Shown here: piece by piece, positions 45,399-57,370 of the stretch
How positions within the stretch are numbered: position 1 is the first letter of the stretch
Layout: each line of letters starts with the position of its first letter
From: Astragalus membranaceus
Lineage: Eukaryota > Streptophyta > Magnoliopsida > Fabales > Fabaceae
Direction of reading: 5' to 3'
Assembly: GCA_039519185.1 (NCBI GenBank)
Contig: CM076849.1
Coordinates: forward strand, 77,607,621 to 77,671,620
Length of the DNA stretch: 64,000 nt
Notes under the pieces: model-generated
Told to the model about the DNA's origin: nothing
Databases searched by the model: none
The model's input: only the letters and a program-made list of their open reading frames with translations
Position numbers and translations under genes: made by a program

Positions 45399-46565
45399 GC
45401 CTTAGAAGATCACGAACCCTAGCCTTAGAAGATCACGAAACCCTAGCCTCCTCTCTCCTTTTGGCGTCGCTCTCTCCCTCTTTTTCTCTCTTGGTCGTCG
45501 CGCCCTTGCTCTCCTCTCCAAGGCCCCTCTTATTTTGTTCCTTCTAAATGAGCACACCCTAACATTTCTCTTATTTATACTTTATTTAATTTTATGGGCT
45601 TTTCTTAGCTAATGCGACTTAATCATGGGCTTTTTCCCTAACACCTCTCCTTTACTAATCCTAACACTAATAACAGGTCTACATACACTAACATATAGTT
45701 ATTCCATTATATTTCTCCCAATTAAATTGCCAAACAATTCAATTAAATAATTAATTAAATTTTGGGGCGTTACAGGCAACACATAAACTAAACTGAATTT
45801 TTAGCGTGTCACCGGTCACTTGGCAAAATAAGCTCCCGGTGAACCCATTCCGCTAATCGACTGGACCCCTCATGGGGCCTAGGTTCATAGAGCTCATGAC
45901 TTCCCCTCCCCTAGCACACTAAACTAAAAATAGGGTCGTCACCCTAACTGAACTGACGTATATATTTTAATTTACCTGAACTGAATACTGATCTGAACAT
46001 AACAATGAACTGACCATAATAATGAACCTAACTTAACACTGAGCTTAACTTAACATGGTCTCAATACTAACATGATCTTATCATTAACATGATCTAATTA
46101 CTAATATGATCTGATTACTAACCTTAGGTGATCTCACACGGCTTACTAAAGTTATTAACTAAACTTACACTAATCATCCAGTCAGTCCAAACACAATACA
46201 TCAATAATACTCCACTTAACATAGCATGAACACTCAACATTATATCATGAACTTAACCTTCAGAAAAGGGCATTTCAAAATCTAATTGACATATCTGAAT
46301 AGGTCTTTTAATATTCTTTCCAACGCATTTTAAAACATTTCAATCGGACCACCGGATCAAAAGATATCGCGAAAACAAAATCGGTTAGGTTTGTTAAAAA
46401 ATTACACTGTGTCGTGACACGAACAGGTTCCGTCGCGACGCGTAAAGTTACAGAACCAAAACCTTCGCAAAAATATTCATGGTCGCGTCGCGACAGCCAC
46501 AGGTCGCGAAGCGATGCGTTGCAGAAATGCAAAAAACTGATGTTTAAAAACTCGATTTCGTTCCG
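44639..46565 (-). repeat. Inverted B LTR plus A LTR fragment
   Basis: 44639-45776 is the B LTR start in reverse (ending GGGGCGTTACA), and 45777-46565 is the A LTR in reverse. Together they are the reverse complement of about 33234-35160, with the same A/B insertion point. At 46561-46566 the A sequence joins plus-strand B sequence with CCGTT shared by both. Confidence 0.88.
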
Positions 46566-47918
46566 TTGCTGTTGTTGCCGTTGTTGCTGCCGTTGCTGTT
46601 GTTGCTGTTGGTGCTGCTCTGTTGCTGTTGTTGTCAGTGTGTCTGGCGCCTTGGGCGCCAAGGGCGCCAGTGTGGCTGCCCGGTTGTGTTGCTTGCCCGC
46701 AGTGGGCGCCAAGGGCGCCAAGGGTGGCTGCCCAAATGTGAATTTCACGATTGTTATTTAAAATGATGTTGAATATGTGATTAGGCCCAAAGTTGCCAAA
46801 TGGTTGAAAGTTGCTAAATTATTGCGATGTTGCCAGAATGTTGAAAATTGCTAAGTTGTAACTTGTGACGACGAAGGTTGTACGAAGACGAATTTGCCTC
46901 TATTCTTTGGCAGGTGATGTGTTGTAGACCTACGGCCAATGCTGCTTTCCGATGTTGTTGCGTTGCTATGTAACTGTTGTTATTTGTTTGTGCATTTACA
47001 TAGCGTCGCATGCATAGCATATTTTTACGATGGAGCTATGCTCAAACCACGATGGCCTGGATTGGCAAACCACGACGACGATGTTGCGATGTTGATGCCC
47101 CTATTTACGGGCTTGAATTATGGTACCACATGCATTATAGGGCGGTGACCCTGAGTCGAGTCGCATTTTGCATTCATGTTGCATATTTATGCGATTGAAA
47201 TGATTTTGACTGTTGTGATGTAATGACCTGACCGTTGTGATATGATGATGTTGACTGCTGTGAAATGATGATTTGATGACCCATTTGTATTTTGTTGAGG
47301 GTACCGTTGATGACCCATTTGTATTTTGTTGAGGGTACCGCTGATGGCCCATTTGCATATTTAAGCTGTTATGTTGTTGACCCTTGATGATTGAGAATAC
47401 CTAATTGCTGTGAAATGATGATTTGATGTCCTGACCTGATACATATTGTCTTTCATATGATTCATTATATAGTTCGATATCTCACCCCTTCTGTTTGAAT
47501 GTTACCCCTATGTTGGTAACGTATAGGTAACCATGAATGAAGGCTGTGTACCTTCTTTAGTTCGAGTCGGTGTCGTCGCTCTGATACGTAGCACTCGGGG
47601 GGATGAACGCATATTATTACTATTTTATTTATGTTATTTAAGTTGTTTACTGTTGGGTTTTGAGTTATGAATCTTGCATAGTTGCCACGATTGTTTAGTT
47701 GAACCATTTGAAATTCCGCTGCTTAGTTAAAAGAAGTTGACTTGTTTTGAAAGGTTGTTTTGTCGGTTCATCCGAAAGCGCTGAGTATCTGTGTCCAAAA
47801 GCGAATTAACCCGTCTATTGTTTTCACGAAGCAAATGTGGCACTCCATTGTTTGTTGAAAAAGATTTTTATGAACTCTGATTTTGCATTATTTCACCGGG
47901 TAGAAATGGGGTGTTACA
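46566..47918 (+). repeat. Element B, 3' LTR, terminal part
   Basis: Runs from the TGC/TGT array to the LTR end GGTGTTACA and is followed by the TTGCC duplication and the rest of the A LTR. It overlaps about 715 bp with the part already present at 32326-33040. It includes the empty target site of element C at 47352-47365. Confidence 0.88.
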
Positions 47919-47923
47919 TTGCC
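47919..47923. other. Target site duplication TTGCC (right) of element B
   Basis: Pairs with 12471-12475, 35.4 kb away, and shows that the outer ends of B are still in their original place. Confidence 0.88.
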
Positions 47924-48475
47924 TCTCGTAACCGGCTTGAGGGTTATGAGGACAACGTTAGTTCAGCCACATAGTCAATTTTGAGGACTATGATTTATGA
48001 GTTAAAAATAACGAATGAAGCATAATTGAACCGAGAGAATTAGTAAGGGGTCTCAATAGAACTCGCTGAGACAAGTTGTCTCACCCAATCCATGTTGTTG
48101 TTTTTCAGTGAAGCAGGGAAAGAGTCGGAAGGCTGTGAGGCATGGCTATGAAGATGCTTGAGGAGTTGCTGACGCTTTTATTTCATTATGCTATGTATTT
48201 TAATCTCTTTTGTATCTTAGATTGTACGATTGGACGACTTATGTTTATAAAGTTGTAAATCGCTTCCGCGGACTTTCTGTTTGGAGTATTGAACACTAGT
48301 TGAGCGTGCAAGGAACGATTTTATGTATTTCATGTTCAGTTATGTAAGCGCACTTGATGGGTTTTAACATCGAGTTTTAGATTGTGTTCAATATTTAAAA
48401 AAGGAAGTTACTCTGATTTATGCCAGTAGTGCATTTCGGTAATTCCTACAAGTTAGAAATTATCGGGGTGTTACA
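47924..48475 (+). repeat. Element A, 5' LTR, right part
   Basis: Continues the A LTR from 12475 and ends CGGGGTGTTACA. GACAAGTTGTCTCACCC at 48069-48085 is the uninterrupted form of the target used by element H in the related LTR of G. Confidence 0.88.
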
Positions 48476-48477
48476 AT

Positions 48478-48489
48478 TGGTATCAGAGC
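48478..48489 (+). other. Primer binding site of element A
   Basis: TGGTATCAGAGC two bases after the LTR, followed by AGTTCGACCTAGTCGG as in D and F. Confidence 0.9.
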
Positions 48490-48612
48490 AGTTCGACCTA
48501 GTCGGGCTTAGAATTCAAGAGTCTCTTATGTCTTCTAAGTGTGATTCCTCTTAGTATGCTATTAGACGTTTAGCCTGATCAACTAAACACTTTGTGCATA
48601 TTTTGCAGAATC

Positions 48613-49700
48613 ATGGCTGCTGGAAGTAGGAGAAGCGTCCCCGTCGATCCTCATTCCGAATGGATGCAGAATGTCATCGAGACGCAGCAGAAGATGATGA
48701 ATGACATGATGTTAATGCGGCAGCAGCAGATGGCTCAAATGGCCCAGATGCATCATGGGATGATGAATCAGCAGCAACTGAATGTTCAACAACCTCCTCA
48801 GGAAGATCCGAATAAGACTTATTTCCGTTTTCAGAAGATGAATCCTCAAAGTTTCAAGGGAGGACCTGAGGTAATGGTATCTCATTTCTGGTTGGATTCA
48901 ATGGAGAAGATTTTTAGAACTCTTCAATGCAGTGAAGAAGAAAAAGTTCTTTTTGCCGCCCATATCCTCGAAGAAGATGCTCAAACCTGGTGGACCAATG
49001 CTCATGAGTTGATGGTAAATCAGGGAACTCCGGTTACCTGGGTCAACTTCAAGGAAATGTTTATTGGTCACTTTTTCCCTCCGGTGATGAAGTTAAGCAA
49101 GCAAACCGAGTTTGTCAATCTGAGGCAAGGAGAAATGTCGGTGTGTGAATTCACCGCCAAGTTCGAGAGGCTGCCACAGTTTTATCAATTAGCAAAGCAT
49201 GCGCCGAATGATGAGTGGAAGATGCAGATGCACAAGGCAGGTCTTCGTGCGGATGTGGCCCAAGGTCTTAGCTCTTTTGCTATGACCAGTTACGCTGGAT
49301 TGGTGCAACAAGCGTATGTTGCAGAAGCGGACCTCAACAGGTTGTATGAAGAAAGGAAGGAGTATCGGAAGGAAAAGAAGAAGGCTTTGGAATTGTCAAC
49401 CCCAAGAGAGGAGCCGAAGGACAATTCCCGCAAAGGAAAGCAAGCAATGGTATCTGAATTTCCAAGAATCGGTAAGTGTCCAAAATGCGGAAGGGCCCAC
49501 ACTGGAGAGAGTGTCGTCTGGGAACGACTGTGTGTTATTACTGCAAAGAAGAAGGGCATTATGCTAACGAGTGCCCGGCGAAGAAGAGGAGCAGAGAAGG
49601 GAATGCAACCCCCGCCCGCGGTAGGGTCTATGTGTTGGACGCTCAGGAAGGCAAAGCCGATGATGGTCCGGCGAAAGGTATTTCTGGACATGTGTTATGG
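48613..49700 (+). pseudogene. gag: Ty3/gypsy Gag of element A, frameshifted and 3'-truncated
   Basis: The start is at MAAGSRRSVPVD (48613), matching the leaders of D and F. The long frame covers a Met/Gln-rich N-terminus, the Retrotrans_gag domain (WWTNAHELM, FKEMFIGHFFPP, LRQGEMSVCEFTAKFERL) and the first half of a zinc knuckle (CPKCGRAHTGE, about residue 288). There a GAGAGAG run at 49505-49511 shifts the frame. The second half (CYYCKEEGHYANECP) reads in another frame to about 49700. At that point element A stops and LTR sequence of another element begins. Gag would package element RNA. This copy cannot make a complete protein, and protease and all of pol are gone. Confidence 0.9.
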
Positions 49701-49908
49701 GTTCGGAAGATTTTGAGTCGAAAACCGTTATTTCAAAATACATCGTACTTTGGTAAAATTCGTTTTCATTGAGTTTTTGATTGATTTTTTAATGTTGATT
49801 GCATCTGTTTTTAAGGTCAATTGAACTGTTTTTAATCGGAACCAGAATCGGAAATGAGCGGAATAGCGGATTTCGCGAAAACACGAAAAACCAGCATTTT
49901 TCAGCAGA

Positions 49909-50022
49909 CGGTCGCGTCGCGACCCGTCCCCATCGCGTCACGACCAGGCTCAGTTTTGGCGACGCAAATGTTTCTGACTCTTTTAGCGTCGCGACGGTAG
50001 CAGTTCGCGTCGCGACGCTTTG
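49909..50022. repeat. TCGCGA palindrome cassette in LTR E'
   Basis: GGTCGCGTCGCGACC, ATCGCGTCACGACC, TAGCGTCGCGACGG and TCGCGTCGCGACGC. Same position as the cassettes in A, D, F and G. Confidence 0.65.
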
Positions 50023-50290
50023 CTGATTTTCAGCAACTGTACACTGATTTTGTTTTTGCGATAAATTTTGATCCGGGAACCCGATTGAGGTGTTCTAAGA
50101 TGCGTTTGAAAGCTTATTCAGAGGCCTAACTGAATATACTATTTAAAAGGTAAGATGAACTGTTTTTGAGGTCTTAAATTTTTTCGAAAAGCGGTTAGTA
50201 TGCGAGAGTGAACGTAGATCTTGTTTATGATGCGAACTAAATCTTCAAATGAAGCTCTAATATAAATGAACTAAGGGTTCATATGATAGT

Positions 50291-50292
<2 letters not shown>

Positions 50293-50338
<46 letters not shown>
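50293..50338. repeat. AT dinucleotide microsatellite
   Basis: About 23 AT units followed by GTATGTATGTAT. The same place in LTR D (36814-36823) has only a short run. Confidence 0.95.
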
Positions 50339-50350
<12 letters not shown>

Positions 50351-51167
50351 ATAATCTATATAGAGTTTGGGTGACGACCCATGATGTTAACATACTAGGC
50401 GGGGCAGTCATGATCCCTTACCCTAGACTCCGTGCCATTAGGAAAAATGCTATTGGTAAGGGGGTTCACCGGGATTAGCAGTGGATTGCAGTCAGTGTTA
50501 TGTTGAAATTTTTGTCGTACGATACACCGGGATTAGCAGTGGATTGCAGTCGGTGTCGTACTGAGTCATAGCACGGATCACCCGGATTAGCAGTGGATTC
50601 CAGTCGGTGTCGTGTTGAATTAAAATGTGTGTGGTTATGAATTAAATCACGAATAAAAGAAAGTCCTATAATACGATTCACCGGGATTAGCAGTGTATTG
50701 CAGTCGGTGTCATGTTAATTTAAACAGGATTTATATTTATACAGAGAGTGTTAGTAGGGGTCTCGATAGAACTCACTGAAATTGTATCTCATTGTTTATA
50801 TGTTGTTGTTTTACAAAGAAACAGGGAAAGAAAGGACCACAGAGGCACGAGTAGGTTGAGCTCGGATGGTTGCTGATGACTTAGCTTTATGCTTAAGTTA
50901 TAATTTTCCTTGTTGTCTATGTACTGAAACACTATGTCTTTAGTGTTATATCTTTCTTCCGCTTTCTTGTATGATACTGAATACTATAGTTGCTGATGGT
51001 TTATGGTCTGAGAATCGTATCATCTTGTTTGTGTATAAGACTGTTTGGTTTATATTCAGCGAAAAATTATAGTGATATTCAGTGTCTAAGAAGGAAATAT
51101 TTCTCTGATGTTCTAGGGATGGTGCACTTGGGTATTTTTACTAAATAAAAATACCGGGGTGTTACAA

Positions 51168-51643
51168 TAAAACTCACAGATCTGAAATTAATTAACCTTC
51201 GAAACAAATAATAGATCGATTTCGTTTCTAGCTTTTTAACCAATATTTGAACTCATGATTTCAAGAAAAATTTCGTAATTTTCTTTGGGGTTTTTGTTTG
51301 TTTGCATCATACGAATTACATACTTAAATGTCAACCATTTTTGTTGAGCAAATCGTTAGAAATCAACATTTTTCTTTTCGGCTTCAAAAAAAGGACCCGT
51401 TTCCTCAAATGGATTGATAATTCTGCAAATCACGTTAGGGCTTCCTTTTCCGTTGAATTCCGAATTGAAGTAATCTAAAATCGTGGATTATCGTTTTTTA
51501 AAATGAGAGATCAAATCGGGTCTATCACAACCCGTTTTCTGAGTTGCTAGGTGAAGAAGAAAAATAGTGTTTTTTTAATTCCGAACGGTTTGATTAATAA
51601 TATATAAATTCAGTGTGCAATTTGCATCAAAAAGCACAGCTGC
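51168..51643. other. Unassigned AT-rich sequence between two LTRs
   Basis: No frame of note, no similarity to other parts of the window, no primer site or purine tract at its edges. It may be older host DNA or a piece of an unseen element. Confidence 0.5.
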
Positions 51644-53756
51644 GGTAACATCCCCAAAATAATTAATTGAATTATTTGGATGTTAACCCAATTGAATTAA
51701 TTTAGTACTTGATTCGTAAATTTATTGAGTGCTAAAATTAATTATTAGTTGTCTTAGGATCGTTAACCGGTTAATTCGGGGCAATGACGATTTAGAAACG
51801 AATTTAGAGATTAAGGGCAATGTGGTCATTTGACCACATTACCACTTAATATATAAGAAAGGAAATAAAAGAAAGCAAATTAAGAAAGAAAGAAAGGAAG
51901 CGAGACAGAGGAGAAGAAAAGAGAAGAAAAGAGAAAGGAAGAGAAAATAATGGGTTTCCATTGAAGAAGAGAAAAAGAGGATACCAAGGTTCATCAAAAC
52001 ATCATCCCTCCTACACGAAAAATTATCAACATTTTATTCTCTTCAATTTGGTACAAGAATCATCAACAACAACTCACTATCTCACATGTTGCCATTTTCA
52101 AATTTGAAGGAAAAAGAGAAGTCTTGTAGCTATCTTCTTCAATCAAGTAGTTTGAAGGTTAGGGAAGTCCATTTGAGAGTTTGGATGCAAGATAGGAGTA
52201 AAGGAATCAAAGATTGGGTGAGTTAGGGTTTTAAAATCAATTTGGGGTTTTATGGAAGAATAGTGACTAGAGCTTGAAGATGATGAATAGTGTCCTTGGG
52301 TGACTCATGGTTGAATGAGAAGATTTGGAAGCGGATTCGATTGTCGTCGGAGCATAAAGTTGATTCGGGGAACGTTCGTGTGATTATGTCGGAAAAGCAA
52401 TTTCGCGGAAAGTCTCGGCTATTTGTGATTTTCATCACAATCGGCGAGTTTTACTCACGTTTAGGTTTATTTTGTTTTGAAAATAAATTTTGTGTTGATT
52501 GGTTTCGAAAGATTTTGAGTCGAAAACCGTTATTTCAAAATATATCGTATTTTGACAAAATTTAAATATGTTGAGTTTTTGATTGATTTGATTGATTGTG
52601 TGATGTTGAATGAATGTGTTTTTATTGGTGTTTGAAATGTTTTTAATCGGCCATGAGCGGAATAGCGACGCTTCCTGAAATTTTGACAGTTTTCGTTTCT
52701 GTCACTTATCGCGTCGCGACGGAATCTGTTCGCGTCGCGACGCTTAGCAGTTTTTCAGTAAAAGTCACTGATTTTGTGTTCACGATAACTTTTGATCCGG
52801 GAACCCGATTGAGGTGTTCTTAGGTGCGTTCGAAAGCTTATTAAAAGGCCTAATCAAATATGTAGTTTAAATTGTATAATGCACTATTTTTGAGGTTATT
52901 AACTGTTTCGAAAAACCGAACATTAGAACACGCGTGAGGACATGCTTTATTGAAAAGAAAATCGGTCTATGATTCACGATATATAAATTATATCGAATGT
53001 AAAAGTCGGCCCAATGCGGGTGGATATATATATTATATCGAGTGTGGGTGACGACCCACGAGCTTAACATACTAGGCGGGGAAGTCATGATCTCTTACCC
53101 TAGGCACGTATACCATTAGAGAATGTACTAGTGGTAAGGGGGTTCACCGGGGATATAGCAGAGTTGCATTCGGTGTTATGTTAAAAAGTTGTTGTACGGT
53201 TCACCGGGGTTAGCAGAATTGCAGTCGGTGTCGTACCGAGTTATAAACACGTTCACCGGGGTTTAGCAAAGTTGCAATTGGTGCCGTGTTAAGTTAAATT
53301 GGATTCTTAATTGGACCGAGAGTGTAGATAGGGGTCTCGGTAGAACTCACTGAGATTGTATCTCATTGTTTATATGTTGTTGTTTTACAGAGAAACAGGG
53401 AAAGAGGAGATCCAAGAGGCACAAGTAGGTTGTACTCGGATGGTTGCTGAAGACTTAGCTTTTATGCTTAAATTTATGTTTTCCCTAGTAGCTATGTATC
53501 ACTACATTATGACTTTAACTATTACAAAGTTATGTATTTGTTTCCGCGCTTTCTTGTACGATATTGAACACTGTATCATGCTGATGTTGATGGTCATGGA
53601 ACCGTTGTGGTTTTAACTATGTTTAAAACTGTTTTGGTATTATTCAGCGAAAAATTTATAGTGGTGTTTAGTATCTAGGTAGGAAATAATATCTCTGATG
53701 TATTAGCGATGGTGCACTTAGGTATTCCTACTAGTTAGAAATACCGGGGTGTTACA
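51644..53756 (+). repeat. Element F, 5' LTR (2.1 kb)
   Basis: Begins GGTAACATCCCC, with the usual initial TG altered or lost, and ends ACCGGGGTGTTACA. It has a purine-rich leader (51855-51950), a TCGCGA cassette (52709-52743), TTTTGATCCGGGAACCCG, and three CACCGGGG repeats (53144-53285). Confidence 0.85.
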
Positions 53757-53957
53757 GTTGGTATCAGAGCAATTCGACCAAGTCGGACTTAGTTTAGGGT
53801 TGAGTCGATTCCTTGCTAGTCCTTGTTGTAATTATACTTGTGATGCTAAGAGACATTGAGCCTGATCAACTCAATACTTAGTGCATCATAAGCGGAATTA
53901 TGGCAGGATGATCAAGACGCAATGCTCAACCAAGATCGGAATCTCCAACCGGTGCAT
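53757..53957 (+). mobile_element. Leader of element F, interrupted by element G
   Basis: Primer site TGGTATCAGAGC at 53759-53770, then the same leader as D (37637-37840), including a gag start that is already broken (MAG, stop, SRRNA). It ends at CGGTGCAT where the LTR of G begins. Confidence 0.85.
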
Positions 53958-54982
53958 TGTAACATCCCCTATTTTTCTATTTAATTATATTGGCGTAATA
54001 TTATTTATTAGTGATTTATTTAGTTGATAGAAATTATTTAAATTTTAAATGACTTGTTGATTTATTAAGTATGAAATTGTGTGTGATTGAGAATTTAATT
54101 ATGTTAAGTTAGGGTGATTAGGGTTAAGAGGAGTCATTAGGAATGAAATGTGTAAGTGAGGGGCAATGTGGTCTTTTTACCTTATCCCTTTATAAACTCA
54201 GTCAGCTGGAACAAAAACACACACTTCATCTTTCATTTTTTCAGAAAAACAAGAACCAAGGGGAGAGAAAGAGAGAGGGTGCGAATGGGAGAGGAAGGGA
54301 AGAGGTGAGAGTTTCTTCAAACCATCATGCATGCTTCATCTATCATCATATTCTGAATCAGCTCCCTATTTCCTTTCCATTGATGCTAAGTTCGAAATCA
54401 TCCGCTCCTTTCCCTTGAGATCACCATTGTTGACCATCAAAGCTTCACTTAGCCAAAACTGAAACCCAAACTGGTGCATGTCGAATTAGATAGCTGTGGA
54501 ACGAATTTCAGTACCCGGGTCACGTGTTTGAACAACATTAGAAGTCATCTCAGTGGCTGGGTTTCGGTGGGGAGTGTTTTGGAGCGATTCCGGAGAAAGT
54601 TCGTGAGTTGGTGTTGTGATCGAGTCCGAGGAGAGTTCGTGGTTCTCGGGAACGGTTGAATCATTAAAGTCTCGGCAAATAGGTGAGTTCTATACTCACT
54701 AGGATGTTATGGTCATGTGTGTTATGCTCTGAGTTTTGGTCTCGCAAGTTATGAAACCCGGTATTGAACCGTTTTACGAAAACATGGATGAATCGTTAAA
54801 TTATGTGATTGGTTAAGTAAAACCGTTGATTGTTGTTATGATTGTCGATTGTTATGTGATGATTGATTGGTTTCCATGTCTGTTTTGATGCATTATTAAG
54901 TTCGGATGTGAATCGGAATGGATACGGGAATGATCGGAATGGACAAGAGAATGCGAAAATGGTTTTTCTGAAATGCTGATGG

Positions 54983-55106
54983 CCACGCACGGACCGTGCG
55001 CCCCTGGGCACGGGTCGTGCGTGAGGTTCTGGCATTCACAGTGGACTTTATGAAAACTGAGCACGGATCGTGTGCCAAGGCGCACGGATCGTGCGTCCCG
55101 TGCTGA
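54983..55106. repeat. GCACGGNTCGTGC palindrome cassette in LTR G
   Basis: GCACGGACCGTGCG, GCACGGGTCGTGCG, GCACGGATCGTGTG and GCACGGATCGTGCG in two pairs. A different word from the TCGCGA of A, E' and F but in the same part of the LTR. Confidence 0.65.
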
Positions 55107-55873
55107 TGCCAAATTTTAAACTATGTCCTAAGTCATTCCGATTGGTCCTAAGTCCCTTCTAATCCACTCCTCAAGGTTTCCCAAGGATGGAAATATATTA
55201 GTATCATGAAATCAAGTACGATCGAAGTAGTTTTATGTTATGTTCATGTCATTGTTTATGTGATGGCCCGATATGGTATTTATGAGATCGATTATGACTA
55301 AGTTAGGTTATCATAATGTTGAGTATGGGCGATACATTATGATGTGGACTAGGTAACGGATGGTTATAAGTTAAGTTAACAATGTTAGTAATTCCGTGTG
55401 AGATCACCTAATGACAAAAAAAACATGTTAAGTATAAGATTAGGTTAAGATTAGGACCATTGTTATTCAAGCTCATTGTCATGTTCATAGATCATTGTTC
55501 ATTGTTCATTGTTCAAGGTATATTAAAATATATACATTATGTTAGGGTGACGACCCTATTTTAGTTTAGTGTGCTAGGGGAGGGGAAGTCATGAGCCCTA
55601 TGAACCTAGGCCCCTTGAGGTTTGCCCACTGAAGTACGGATTAGTGGATTGGGTTCACCGGGAGCTTATTTTGCCAAGTGACCGAGGACACGCTAACAAT
55701 CATTGTTTATGTGTTGCCTCTTATAACTGCTTATGAGGGTTATGAGGACAACGTCCATGTTAGCCACATAGTCTAATATTAAGACTGTGAATTATGAATC
55801 AAGAATAACGAATCAAGCATAATTGAACCGCGAGTGAGTTAGTAAGGGGTCTCGATAGAACTCACTGAGACAA

Positions 55874-55878
55874 GTTGT
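55874..55878. other. Target site duplication GTTGT (left) of element H
   Basis: GTTGT occurs before 55879 and at 63717-63721. The empty site ACAAGTTGTCTCACCC is present in the A LTR near 48070. Confidence 0.95.
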
Positions 55879-56205
55879 TGTGGATACCTTGTGTTGCAGG
55901 TAACCTGATATTGCAGGATGTGTTTTGATGATGAAAAAGACTAAGGTAAAAGTTGACGATCAAAGTCAATAAAAGTGACTAAACGTCAAAGTCACAATCC
56001 AAGACAAGCAAGCCAAGAACTGAAGATTCAAGTTTAAGGGTAGTCCTTAAATATAAGGGTAGTCCTTAGGGTTTGGGTGTGTCTTAGGAAAAAGTGTAAG
56101 CTCTTTCAAAGGTCAGCTCGTATATCAAAGTCTCACACACTCACAAAGTTTTTTAAAGTTGCATGCATATTTACGTAAACATTTCTATCACCTTTAAAAT
56201 AACAA

Positions 56206-56558
56206 AATCGATTTCCTCATGCATAAACAAATATCAAAATCGATTTTCAGGTAAATTAGAAAAGGTAGAAATCGATTTTCAGGTCATGTACTTTCAGTAC
56301 ATAAATCGATTTCTGAGCCAAACAATTTTTAAGGGAAGAATCGATTCCCAATCTTTTGCACATAACTGAGAATCGATTCCCACTTGTCTCAGGCAAGCTG
56401 AAAATCGATTCATACACATTGTCACTAAGTATAGAATCGATTCCTAGCTTTCCATGGTACTCAAGAATCGATTTCCCATATTTTCCAAACAAAGATAAAT
56501 CGATTCCTCACCTAAATAAATTGATTCCTAGATCAAATTCATTTTAACAAAGAATCGA
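56206..56558 (+). promoter_or_regulatory. Phased ATCGAT palindrome array in the 5' LTR of H
   Basis: Cores near 56206, 56239, 56270, 56304, 56339, 56372, 56403, 56435, 56467, 56498 and 56553, plus one decayed (ATTGAT) near 56520. Most intervals are 31-35 bp. The array ends about 45 bp upstream of the TATA-like box. Copy in the 3' LTR at 62653-63005. Confidence 0.68.
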
Positions 56559-56598
56559 TTCCTACAATATTTTCAACGTAAAAATAATTTCCTCATAG

Positions 56599-56610
56599 CC
56601 TATAAATAGG
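56599..56610 (+). promoter_or_regulatory. TATA-like box of element H
   Basis: CCTATAAATAGG followed by CAGTGCTTCAC. Same 12 bases as in C and in the element at 1-5019. Copy in the 3' LTR at 63046-63057. Confidence 0.7.
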
Positions 56611-56848
56611 CAGTGCTTCACGATTCATTTTACAAAAACACACAACACAACCCATTTGCATGAAACGGAAAACTTTTGAGAAAACTCTTCACGCTTGTAC
56701 TTTTGCTCGTCACGCACCGTTGGTCTGTCTGAGCTGATCTATTGCTAAGAGTTAGTTGGGGTTGCATTCTTCAAGTTGTAATATCTGCCTACATTAGAGG
56801 TATTTCTGTATTTACAATTATTTATTATTTAATTGTTGTGTTTTGTTC

Positions 56849-57000
56849 TAGGGAGTGGGGTATCTCTCTAGGGTAGCTGCATGTACTAGGAAGTGGGGTA
56901 TCTTTCTAGGGCAGTTGATTGTAACAGGGGTGGGGTATCTCTTGTTATTGTTATATTAGATTTGAGGGCTCTCTATAGGTGGGGTATCCTAGGAGGAGAG
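56849..57000 (+). repeat. GGGGTATC repeats downstream of the H promoter
   Basis: Four units of about 38-57 bp with core AGTGGGGTATCTCTCTAGG. In the 3' LTR one unit (49 bp) is missing, as expected for slippage or recombination between two GGTGGGGTATC words. Confidence 0.8.
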
Positions 57001-57320
57001 TGCCTGAGTCTATAAAGGTTTTCCAAGGCACCTGTAAGCCTTGTTGTTTTGGTTAGTGGAAAATCTCAAAAGGGTGTGAGGACTGGACGTAGGTCACTAG
57101 GAGGTGACCGAACCAGGATAAATCTCTGCGTGCTTTACTGCTTTCCTGCTTTACTATTATACCGTTTTACTGCTTTTCATTCTAATTCCTTCGCTTCCAC
57201 TTAACCTGCGCGAAAATTGATCTAAGTCATTGAAAAGGGGAAAAACGTTTTCGAAAGATCTGAAAAATTTTAAATCTCAATTCACCCCCCCTCTTGAGAC
57301 TGAAGCCACTTGGTAACAAG

Positions 57321-57332
57321 TGGTATCAAAGC
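57321..57332 (+). other. Primer binding site of element H
   Basis: TGGTATCAAAGC two bases after the LTR; one change from TGGTATCAGAGC. Confidence 0.85.
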
Positions 57333-57370
57333 TAGACTCTTGTATAAAGGGCCTAGCAGCTTCAAGAGAA

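Larger units (their letters stand above)
49701..51167 (+). repeat. Truncated gypsy LTR E' (3' two-thirds)
   Basis: Starts inside the LTR (GTTCGGAAGATTTTGAGTCG, compare 52504) and ends CGGGGTGTTACA. It contains a TCGCGA cassette (49909-50022), TTTTGATCCGGGAACCCG (50067), an AT run and four CACCGG-type repeats. Its end is closer to D and F than to A, so it is not simply the other LTR of A. Confidence 0.8.
53958..55878 (+). repeat. Element G, LTR, left part
   Basis: Starts TGTAACATCCCC. The distal part resembles the A LTR (TTATGTGTTGCCTCTTATAA; GAACTCACTGAGACAAGTTG). It contains a GCACGGATCGTGC cassette at 54983-55106. It is interrupted by H at 55878 and resumes at 63722. Confidence 0.85.
55879..57318 (+). 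repeat. Element H, 5' LTR (1440 bp)
   Basis: TGTGGATACC...TTGGTAACA. It holds an ATCGAT array (56206-56558), a TATA-like box (56599-56610) and four GGGGTATC repeats (56853-57000). Confidence 0.95.

Noticed and set aside
56206..56558. CRISPR-like spacing of ATCGAT
   Set aside because: The repeated word is only 8-10 bp and palindromic, the spacers are related to each other, and the context is an LTR promoter.
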